Assembly: GCA_002104945.1 (NCBI GenBank)
Contig: MCFH01000157.1
Span: forward strand, 1-22,953
Length of the DNA stretch: 22,953 nucleotides
Direction: 5' to 3'
DNA from: Piromyces finnis
Lineage: Eukaryota; Neocallimastigomycota; Neocallimastigomycetes; Neocallimastigales; Neocallimastigaceae
Shown: positions 1 through 7,714 of the stretch, in pieces
How the letters are laid out: every line of letters starts with the position of its first letter
How positions within the stretch are numbered: the first letter of the stretch is position 1
Program-made: the position numbers and the translations under genes
The notes under the pieces: model-generated
Databases searched by the model: none
What the model saw: only the letters and a program-made list of their open reading frames with translations
Told to the model about the DNA's origin: nothing

Positions 1-47
1 GTTCATAAAGCTGTATCGTTTATATCTTTATACTCTATTCAAAAGAT

Positions 48-689
48 TTGAATATTCCTCCATTGTCAGCCAAATGTGCGTTAGCTCAGGTTAGATGTTT
101 TAACAAATGGAAAAACTCAAATTGTATTATCTCACACCTTGTCAATTACATTCCTAAATTTAGAAAATACACGTGGTGCAAATCAAGTAGGACACTTGAT
201 AAAAAACTAAAGAAACATGGAGATGTTAAAGCAGTTAAAAACTTTTATTGGAAAGATCTCAAAGGGAATTCAATCAAAGCGCAATATTATGATGATAATA
301 AATTTATTGAAACTAAAGATTTTATTAAATTATGTTATGAGTACCCAGAGTTTGCCTATGGCTTCTACTGGCTATTGAAAGCAAGAAGCGGATACAAGTT
401 GGATGCTAGAGTTGCCAAAGCTGCAAATTTGTTGATCCAGTTTGTCCTAACTATGTCCATGTTGCAAGTGTGGGATCAAAGTATTAAACATTGGTTATTA
501 GATTGTCCAACATTTAGAGATATCCGTATTAAACATTATGATTCCATAGTCCAGCTATTAAATTTTTTCAGTCAACGTAATTCCAATAGTCCTATCAATA
601 ATAATGAAATTGATAATATCAGTAGAGATAGAATAACATTAATAGTAATAGTAACAATAATAATAAAAATAATAAACAATAGTATATAG
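48..689 (+). pseudogene. LINE post-RT domain and zinc-knuckle region (left copy, broken)
   Basis: A 213-residue open stretch matching the C-terminal part of the polyprotein of the minus-strand copy. It opens in the post-RT helical region (CALAQVRCFNKWKN) and reaches HWLLDCPTF near 500, which fits the His and last Cys of the C-terminal zinc knuckle found in many fungal and plant LINEs. The preceding cysteines (CP..CPCCKCG) are encoded around 445-475 but in another frame, and comparison with the right copy places small indels there. After about residue 175 it runs into AAT/AAC repeats that differ in length between the copies. The Met at 48 is internal to the polyprotein, not a real start. It is not expected to give functional protein as sequenced. 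Confidence 0.75.
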
Positions 690-817
690 TAATAATAGAA
701 TAGTAATAATAACAATAGTTAATAGAAATAATAATATATAATGATAGCAATAGTGAAGATAATAATTCTAATTTAGATAGTAATTTAGTTAATGATAGTA
801 ATAGTTCTAATAATCCG

Positions 818-1147
818 GTGAATATTAATGTGTATGATTATTCTAGTGTGTGCAGTAAAATATTTAAATTCCTTCTTGGGGGAAGAAGTTTTAACAATAT
901 TAATTACAATTCAAGGGAATGGAAAGAACTTTGTAAGCGTCAGATTCAATCTGGTACTAATGAAGGAACACCATTCTTGACGGTAACCGCGGAACTTCTA
1001 ACCAAAATCATGCCTTTTGCTATTGGCCAGCAATGGTCAATGTTCAAAAGGTTTGAAGCAACATCCAAGAGCGTCAATGCTGAAGAAACAGTAAGACAGG
1101 CCAGGAGGGCCAGCGCAACCAATGGAGATCATAATTTTGTTCCATGA
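818..1147 (+). pseudogene. LINE polyprotein C-terminal block (left copy)
   Basis: A 109-residue stretch from NINVYDYSSVCSKIF through a LLGGRSF core to TNGDHNFVP and a TGA stop. The same peptide is encoded at 1890-1560 on the minus strand, where two missing bases (one G near 1755, one T near 1737) break the frame. The left copy therefore keeps the better version of this last block of the LINE polyprotein. It has no recognisable catalytic motif; its role in the element is unknown to me. It is separated from the zinc-knuckle segment by a frame-breaking, Asn-codon-rich spacer (about 590-815). Confidence 0.7.
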
Positions 1148-1325
1148 TAAAATTTTGATCTTTGGCTCGGTGTCCCATTGGAAGTCAAATACAATTATTA
1201 TACTTTAGTATGATAGTGGCTTTCTTACTTTAATTAAAATTACTAGAATACATTATACCCAATTTTTATTCATTTGTGTTTATTTAAACATATTTTTTTA
1301 TTTTATTTTTATTTTTATTTTTTTT

Positions 1326-1380
1326 ACATTATTTATTTTTAATTAAATTAATAATAAAGTTTAAAATATTTGATGCCGTT
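1326..1380. other. Spacer between the two LINE 3' tails
   Basis: A 55-bp AT-rich segment ending in tgatgccgtt. It is the only sequence between the T-rich tail of the left copy and the A22 run that marks the end of the right copy. It is presumably pre-insertion host DNA or filler made at integration. No target-site duplication is evident within it. Confidence 0.6.
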
Positions 1381-1559
1381 AAAAAAAAAAAAAAAAAAAA
1401 AATAAAATAAAAATAAAAAAATATGTTTAAATAAACACAAATGAATAAAATGGGTTAATGTATTCTAGTAATTTTAATTAAAGTAAGAAAGCCACTATCA
1501 TACTAAAGTATAATAATTGTATTTGACTTCCAATGGGACACCGAGCCAAAGATCAAAAT

Positions 1560-2796
1560 TTTTCATGGGAACAAAATTATGATCTCCATTGGTTGCGCTG
1601 GCCTCCTGGCCTGTCTTACTGTTTCTTCAGCATTGACGCTCTTGGATGTTGCTTCAAACCTTTTGAACATTGACCATTGCTGGCCAATAGCAAAAGGCAT
1701 GATTTTGGTTAGAAGTTCCGCGGTTACCGTCAAGATGGTGTTCCTTCATTAGTACAGATTGAATCTGACGCTTACAAAGTTCTTTCCATTCCCTTGAATT
1801 GTAAATTAAATTGTTAAAACTTCTTCCCCCAAGAAGGAATTTAAATATTTTACTGCACACACTAGAATAATCATACACATTAATATTCACCGGATTATTA
1901 GAACTATTACTATCATTAACTAAATTACTATCTAAATTAGAATTATTATCTTCACTATTGCTATCATTACTAATATTATTATTTCATTCTACTATTGTAT
2001 TATTATATTCTATTATTATATTACTATTTGTTATTATTACTATTGTTATTATTATTATTGTTACTATTACTATTATGTTATTCTATCTCTACTGATATTA
2101 TCAATTTCATTATTATTGATAGGACTATTGGAATTACGTTGACTGAAAAAATTTAATAGCTGGACTATGGAATCATAATGTTTAATACGGATATCTCTAA
2201 ATGTTGGACAATCTAATAACCAATGTTTAATACTTTGACTCCACACTTGCAACATGGACAGTAGTTAGGACAAATGGATCAACAAATTTGAGCTTTGGCA
2301 ACTCTAGCATCCAACTTGTATCCGCTTCTTGCTTTCAATAGCCAGTAGAAGCCATAGGCAAACTCTGGGTATCATAACATAATTTAATAAAATCTTTAGT
2401 TTCAATAAATTTATTATCATCATAATATTGCGCTTTGATTGAATTCCCTTTGAGATCTTTCCAATAAAAGTTTTTAACTGCTTTAACATCTCCATGTTTC
2501 TTTAGTTTTTTATCAAGTGTCCTACTTGATTTGCACCACGTGTATTTTCTAAATTTAGGAATGTAATTGACAAGGTGTGAGATAATACAATTTGAGTTTT
2601 TCCATTTGTTAAAACATCTAACCTGAGCTAACGCACATTTGGCTGACAATGGAGGAATATTCAAATCTTTTGAAATAGAGTATAAAGATATAAACGATAC
2701 AGCTTTATGAACTCCCGGCAACCCATCGTATTCCTTTGTTAACATGCTTCTGAGCAATCCTAGACCTAGCTTTGTTGGATCCAAGTAATGGTGCAA
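1560..2796 (-). pseudogene. LINE post-RT region, zinc knuckle and C-terminal block (right copy)
   Basis: The C-terminal third of the long copy. 2796-2335 encodes a post-RT segment (LDPTKLGLGLLRSML, then the CALAQVRCFNKWKN stretch). A missing G near 2370, relative to the plus-strand copy, throws the frame off. The knuckle cysteines and HWLLDCPTF lie at about 2280-2190 in changing frames. An Asn-codon-rich spacer (about 2110-1900) leads to the final block NINVYDYSSV...SREWKELC (1890-1750), broken by two missing bases and closing near 1565. The family supplies a CCHC-like knuckle after the RT, thought to bind RNA or DNA during integration. Confidence 0.72.
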
Positions 2797-2799
2797 AGT

Positions 2800-4359
2800 A
2801 TGAAACTCTGCTAATCACTTGAGAGTTAAGTACTAGTTTTTGAAAGGAATAGGAATATTAGGATTTCTTAAGAATTTACTGACTGAGAAAAGCCCTTTCA
2901 AAACCTTGTTATTAAGAGCTTTAATTACTGGTTTAAGGGACAGATTCTTATCAAATGGAACACCAAGATAAGTGTAGCAGTCAGTAGTTGGAATGGGTTG
3001 TCCTGCTAAGTAAAATGTTGGATTCTCTTGTTCTGATTTTCTATGATTCAGGACGAATCACCATCGTTGAACATTTCTGGATACCAATTCCATTTCATTA
3101 TACAAGCCCATTCATTAACTCTTCTAAGCATCTTTTTTAAGCATCCCTTGTTGGAGCACAAATAACTATATCATCTGCAAAAAGTCCACCACAGCATCGA
3201 GTGTCACCTAAACTGACTCCGAGATCTTCACACCTTTAAATATATCATTAATAAAGAGATTAAAAGAATAGGCGAAAGTGGGCAACCTTGACGGACTCCT
3301 TTCTTCACATCAAAAGATTTCGAGAATTGTCCATCTAATTTGACATTAGCCTTAGATGTTAAATATAAATTTTTGATAAATTGTAGACTCTTACCTCGGA
3401 TTCCTAAACAATCTAATTTATGGAGAATATTACCGATTGGGACTGAATCGTATGCTTCCTGAGATCTAAAAAGGCCAAATATGTCTCTTTATTATCTAAT
3501 TGACGTCTACGGCATATTTCTTGGATTGAAATGAAAAGACTAATACTTTCTTCCTTTTTCGAAAACCAAATTGTTCAGGTCTAATGAAATTATTCTTTAA
3601 ACCATATTCTGAGATTCTGTGGTGACAATTTGGAAATCAACTTAATACCATTATTGATAAGTGATATACCTCGATAGTTATCACAATCTGTCAAATCTCC
3701 CTTCTTAGGAATAGAAACAATACTGGATTCATTCCATGAGTTGGGGAAATCTCCATCCCAAATACGGTTGAATAATTTAAGAATAAAATTTAAACCATGA
3801 GCATCATTATCTGAAGTAGTATTACCAGAAGAATTATTATCTGTAGCATTATTAGAATCATTACTTGATGGAACTAATGCTTTGTAAAATTCAATTGGAA
3901 TACCATCCGGACCTGATGCTTTATAATTTGGAGTAGTGAGGATAGCTGACTTGACTTCATCAATACTAATATCTTGGTTGATATCCCACTCATCAAGCAT
4001 AGGAAGTGAAAAACGTTTATTCGTTGGTTCTTCATACCAATGCTCCAAATCAAGACTTACACCACTTGGATCTGATGCAAGCTTTTCGAAATGATCATGC
4101 CACACATCTAGTTGTTCTTCCGTAGCAACAACTAATTCTCCATTTTTATTTTTAATTGGTTGAGCAATAAAGAAGGAATCTTTTCCAATTTTTGCAGTTT
4201 TCTTGATCCATTTCCAGGCCTTCTAGGATTATGACTCTTCATATACTCACATCCTGTTTTAATCCAATGAAGATATTCTTGCTTCCTAAATTCATTACAT
4301 CTTTTGTGGATGTAATCAATGAGTTTACGGTAGATTTTTAATTCTTTTAATAAATTCAT
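2800..4359 (-). pseudogene. LINE reverse transcriptase domain (frame-broken)
   Basis: Reverse transcriptase for target-primed copying of the element RNA. The order on the minus strand is a linker with WHDHFEKLAS (4103-4074), DGIPIEFYKAL (about 3912-3880), SIVSIPKKGD then NYRGISLINNGIKLISKL (3730-3630), a RPEQFGF finger motif near 3580, FLDL.KAYDSV motif A at 3482-3445, GVRQGCPLSP motif B at 3300-3270, and LFADD catalytic box C at 3184-3171. All three catalytic motifs keep their acidic residues. Frames change near 3610, 3468 (an A run in motif A), 3255 (a T run after SPIL) and after LFADD. Most changes are repaired by adding one base to a homopolymer. Strong family call; activity as sequenced is impossible. 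Confidence 0.88.
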
Positions 4360-5237
4360 CTATATCATAAATTCTTTCTTTTTTAAATCTCTTATACAAC
4401 TTCATTTTGATTTTTTGAAGATTAAAAATTTGTTGTGAAATATGAAATGAAGACTTTATAACATTATTTGCTGAAGTAATACTGAGCTCGTCTGCAATTG
4501 AAAAAGCAGTTGAAGTAAACTCTTTGGAAAGTTCATCTGTAGAAACATTAGGATCGCTGGATTTTGCTGAAAGTATTTGGAATTTATTATGACTGAGAAT
4601 AGATTCCTTTTCCTCAATACATTTTAATCTATTCCATTTCAGAATTTTCTTAGGAACATTAAAGTCATTAGAAAAATCATCCATAGGAATAATTTTACCA
4701 TTAATAAGAAGTGGCTTATGGTCTGATACAGGATAAAAATTATTTATAAATGATCCTGAGTGAATAAGATCTTTCATCTTCGAATTGATAAGAGCATGGT
4801 CAATGTCGGAAGATTGATCACCTCGAGTCCAAGAGATAGTAGACCCTCTAAGCGGAAGAATTTCCCAATCTCCTAATCCATTAGTTGATAACCAGTTGGA
4901 TAATTTTACTTTAGACATATTAAAATCACCAACAAGAATCGATGGATGGGATGAATGATTTGTAACCACAAGCGAACTTCTAACTTTGCATGATCAACAT
5001 AGATGTTGTGATGACTATGAGGCATATAAACATTTCCAATCGAGCATTTGAATCTATTCCAGAGACTAAAAGTATAAATAGAAATAATATACTTTCCAGA
5101 GAAGTTTTCAAGTGAGGCTTGACACGAATTGTGAAACCTAAATATAAACCTCTCATTCCCGGAACTGATTCGTCAGCTTTCTTGAAAAAGTGTCTATAGT
5201 TTCGCAAAGTAACACGACAAGGATAATCTGTATTCAA
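4325..5237 (-). pseudogene. LINE APE-type endonuclease domain (frame-broken)
   Basis: The endonuclease nicks target DNA to prime reverse transcription. From the minus strand: WNTNG and QETGNG just upstream; then IGNVYMPH near 5040-5020 (in a shifted frame); ILVGDFNM at about 4945-4918, with the Asp-x-Asn of the catalytic centre; TISWTRGDQSSDIDHAL near 4840-4790; and SDHKPLLI near 4715-4690, the C-terminal Asp-His pair. All the expected catalytic motifs are visible in order. At least two frameshifts separate them, one between 5090 and 5040 and one near 4955-4970. The frame continues past the nuclease into a linker (IYDIDEFIKRIK) and overlaps the next fragment in another frame at 4359-4132. Confidence 0.8.
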
Positions 5238-5239
5238 TC

Positions 5240-5714
5240 TAGAACCATTACCAGTTTCTTGGAAACATAAGAATAATGGTTTGAAAATAGCTGTGAAATA
5301 GCTAATACTATCTCTCTTTTCATGATTCCACCCATTGGTGTTCCAACTAAGACAAAAAGAAAAGTTATCAGGCTTGTTGTATGAGGAAGAATCGTTGCTA
5401 TTATTATTATTATTAAAGTCATCGTTATTAATGGATGATGCATCAGAGGAATAAGTAGAACTATTACTAGATGGCTGTGAAACTGAAGAACTATCAACTA
5501 TTGAACTGTTATCAGAGTTGATAGAACTATTAGAATTAATTGTTGAATGTTGAGATTGAAATTGTGTTTGCTGTAGATCTGGAATATTTTCATGATGGGA
5601 AACTTGTTGAAGATCCTGTTGAAGATCTTGTTGAAGATCGGATTGTTGATGAGATTGTTGAACTGATTGTTGAACTGATTGTTGAAATGATTGTTGAATA
5701 GAATGTTGATATTT
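5240..5714 (-). pseudogene. LINE Gln/Ser/Asn-rich spacer leading into the endonuclease
   Basis: This open frame lacks its own Met. It starts with repeats of the form QQSVQQSVQQSHQQSDLQQD (minus strand, about 5600-5705), with QQS units shifting to DLQQ units, then becomes Ser/Asn-rich, and at about 5370 enters FSFCLSWNTNGWN followed by LFLCFQETGNG near 5260. The WNTNG and QET motifs are the metal-binding N-terminal motifs (Asn and Glu) of APE-type LINE endonucleases. The spacer would be a flexible, prion-like linker between the N-terminal domain and the nuclease. Confidence 0.65.
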
Positions 5715-5722
5715 ATTAGAAA

Positions 5723-6082
5723 CTAAATTTTACGTTTGAGAGTGGAAAAAGTGTATTTGTGATTCCTTCTACTACGAGCTGAAAAGGAAATTGAGGTAAC
5801 TGAAAGTTTCTTCTTTAACATGTGTAAGATTTTAATACAATCTTTTGATGAACCATGAACCTTGACTAAGAAAAAGTGATCATTGAAAGTTTGAAAATAT
5901 TTAACACTAATAACTGAATTAAATTTATCTTCTAGAATAACCTCGAGTTTTTCCCATAGCATATTTACTGACCATGATCGAATACCACGGATAAAGAAGG
6001 AGCGAATATCATCTAAGGGGATACCATAAGACCGGGTACCACGTCTGATATAATTCTTATCTTTAATATAAAGGACTGACAT
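5723..6082 (-). pseudogene. LINE polyprotein N-terminal domain
   Basis: A 119-residue basic frame beginning MSVLYIKDKNYIRRG and ending in TLKRKI before a TAG. It has no zinc knuckle; the alternation of hydrophobic and basic residues would suit a nucleic-acid-binding N-terminal domain, but this is inference. The stop is reached through an AAAA run at about 5728-5731. One extra A would continue the protein into the Gln-rich spacer just downstream, so this is probably the N-terminus of one long polyprotein and not a separate ORF1. The ATG at 6082-6080 is the first Met and is followed by good coding potential, which is why I place the start here. Confidence 0.6.
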
Positions 6083-6675
6083 GATAATTAATTCTAATTA
6101 AAAAATATTGAATATAAAATAAATACTAATAAAAATTACAAATATAACGTATATGGAAAAAATCTGTCTCTCTCTCTCTTCTTAAAGTACTGGATAGTAC
6201 AAAAATTGTTACGATGCTTTGTTTAAAGTTTCTTTTTTTTGAATTCTAGTTGTAAATTTTCTTTAAAAATTCTAGTTTTGGTTTGTTGTTAGTAAATTCG
6301 ATTCGCTTTTTGACACTAACTTGTTTGACTTTACTTTTCATTAAATATTTAAATTGGTAAAAAATTTGAATCAAGAATGTCGACACCAGAAAGCTTGTGA
6401 ATAGTATTTTTACATGATGTAGAGTGAATCAGTCTCTTACAAGAAACAATACAACAATAGCTACATGAATATAAAAGTACAATGCAAATGCTAAAGTTGA
6501 CTACATTGGATTCTTACAAGAGAAGAGTAGTACTACATGAATACATGAATAAAGAAAAAATACAGCAACAAAATGTATTACTCTTCTAATTAAATACTAT
6601 ACAAACTTACCTGAAAAATCAAACATTCACTTATTCATCAAATACTTAAATTTGATGAATAAAATGTTTTTTAAT
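6083..6675. other. Unassigned region upstream of the LINE
   Basis: AT-rich DNA without a supportable gene. It holds a short CT microsatellite (about 6164-6180), a 31-codon minus-strand frame from ATG at 6341 to TAG at 6246 (basic, MKSKVKQVSVKKRIEF at its start) that might be LINE 5' leader or chance, repeated 'ctacatgaat' words between 6460 and 6550, and a perfect 11-bp inverted repeat (6633-6643 / 6650-6660) with a 6-base loop. Part of it may be LINE 5' UTR. Confidence 0.5.
6633..6660. repeat. Perfect inverted repeat, 11-bp arms
   Basis: ATTCATCAAAT at 6633-6643 pairs exactly with ATTTGATGAAT at 6650-6660 around the 6-base loop ACTTAA. It lies just before the satellite array and could form a hairpin; its function is unknown. 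Confidence 0.8.
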
Positions 6676-7180
6676 CGCTCAGTACCATGAGCTTAGTCCT
6701 AATAATTTTCCCTTGAAGACTAACCAAGCATCCATTGCGCAATGCTTGGATTTAATTCTTTCTACTCTCTCAGTACCATGAGCATGAGTAGACCCCCTTG
6801 AGAAATTACATTTATTAAATAAATGAAGGCACATTCCTAAGAGGCACCAAGCATCCATTGCGCAATACTTGGATTTAATTCTTTCTACTCTCTCAGTACC
6901 ATGAGCATGAGTAGACCCCTTGAGAAACTACATTTATTAAATAAATGAAGGCACGTTCCCAAGAGGGCTCTTTCTACTCTCTCAGTACCATGAGCATGAG
7001 TAGACCCCCTTGAGAAATTACATTTATTAAATAATGAAGGCACATTCCTAAGAGGGCACCAAGCATCCATTGCGCAATACTTGGATTTAATTCTTTCTAC
7101 TCTCTCAGTACCATGAGCATGAGTAGACCCCTTGAGAAACTACATTTATTAAATAAATGAAGGCACGTTCCCAAGAGGGT
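6676..7180. repeat. Tandem satellite, about 123-bp units with three inverted repeats each
   Basis: Four units follow a degenerate half unit (6676-6722). Units start at 6724, 6847, about 6968 (shortened: it lacks the 34-bp 'ccaagcatcc' segment) and 7059, with the last ending at about 7179. Two variants alternate A-B-A-B: A reads cccccttgagaaattac and cacattcctaagagg; B reads ccccttgagaaactac and cacgttcccaagaggg. Each full unit holds a hairpin CCAAGCAT/ATGCTTGG (6724-6731 / 6742-6749), a nested hairpin CTACTC/GAGTAG around CTCA/TGAG (6762-6767 / 6786-6791), and the palindrome CATTTATTAAATAAATG (6809-6825). GC content is clearly above the surroundings. A 61-codon minus-strand frame runs through it but has no recognisable protein features, so I do not call it a gene. 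Confidence 0.88.
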
Positions 7181-7714
7181 ATTTTATTTTGTATGAATAT
7201 TCTTTAAAATTGAATTAAGAAACAACGACGATCATAATACGACGATAAGGTAGAAAAGTTTAAGAATAAATTAATATTAAAAAAAAAAAAACACAATGTA
7301 AGATTAACGTATTTTCGAATTAACAAAAAATAAAATTTATTAAATAAAATTATATACATTTTATGTATTTATATTATTAATAATTATCTTTTTTTTAAAG
7401 GATCCTTTTTAATAATTATATAATATTTACATTTTAAAAAAAATGTGATGACTAAAATGCTTTATTAGTAGAATAATTGTGAATTATTATTTTATATAAA
7501 TTTTTTAAATTTTTATACGTCTCATCTAAAATTGAAACCATTTTAGGATGATGGTTCAAGTGATGATACCATTTCTATTTTAATGAATTAAAAGAAAAAA
7601 AACGGTTTTATGAAACTAGGGTCAGATAGAGCCATATAAGAAACAATGAAAATAAAATACAAAAAAAAAAAAAAAAAAACACCTCTATACCATTATTATT
7701 TTCATTCTTCCATT
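7181..7714. other. AT-rich region between satellite and GH74 gene
   Basis: This holds no coding potential that I can support and should include the 3' UTR of the minus-strand GH74 gene. Visible elements are the 12-bp perfect palindrome AAAGGATCCTTT at 7397-7408, a potential hairpin ACATTTTAAAAAAAATGT near 7430-7447, and a run of about 20 A at 7660-7679 (T on the coding strand) shortly after the stop codon. Confidence 0.55.

Larger units (their letters stand above)
1..1325 (+). mobile_element. 5'-truncated LINE copy (3' end of an APE-type non-LTR retrotransposon), plus strand
   Basis: This segment is nearly the reverse complement of 1381-2712, the 3' part of the longer element that follows, so it is a second copy of the same LINE family in the opposite direction. 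It begins at the window edge inside the post-RT region and runs through the zinc-knuckle region, an Asn-codon-rich spacer, the conserved C-terminal block and a 3' UTR to a T-rich tail built of T4-5A units at about 1290-1325. The copies differ mostly by one-base indels in short homopolymers and by the length of the Asn-rich block; substitutions are few, so the family is young. Whether it is truncated in the genome or only by the window cannot be told. Confidence 0.85.
1..2712. repeat. Imperfect 1.3-kb inverted repeat (tail-to-tail LINE ends)
   Basis: Left arm 1-1325 and right arm 1381-2712 are reverse complements with high identity, separated by a 55-bp AT-rich spacer (1326-1380) that is in neither arm. 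The arms are two LINE copies meeting at their 3' ends. They are not identical: the Asn-codon block differs in length and sequence, and independent one-base indels occur in both arms. That argues for two insertions of a recently active family over a simple fold-back artefact. Confidence 0.85.
1381..6082 (-). mobile_element. Long APE-type LINE (non-LTR retrotransposon), minus strand, frame-broken
   Basis: Reading the minus strand from 6082, the order is: an N-terminal domain, a Gln/Ser-rich spacer, an APE-like endonuclease, reverse transcriptase, post-RT region, zinc knuckle, Asn-rich spacer, C-terminal block, 3' UTR and a T-rich tail ending at 1381. The domains can be linked into one frame if single bases are added at several A/T runs, so the intact family probably encodes one polyprotein of about 1,480 residues. 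The 3' end carries T4-5A repeats ending in a pure T run (A22 on the plus strand), not a poly(A) tail. No LTR, integrase or RNase H motif was seen. The true 5' end, and whether a UTR extends beyond 6082, cannot be set without another full copy or target-site duplications. Confidence 0.88.

Noticed and set aside
1-2712. DNA transposon with long terminal inverted repeats
   Set aside because: The arms encode the C-terminal part of a LINE polyprotein and no transposase lies between them.
6885-7070. 61-codon minus-strand open frame (MDAWCPLRNVPS...)
   Set aside because: It runs entirely through the satellite repeat, changes content between unit variants, and has no recognisable protein features.
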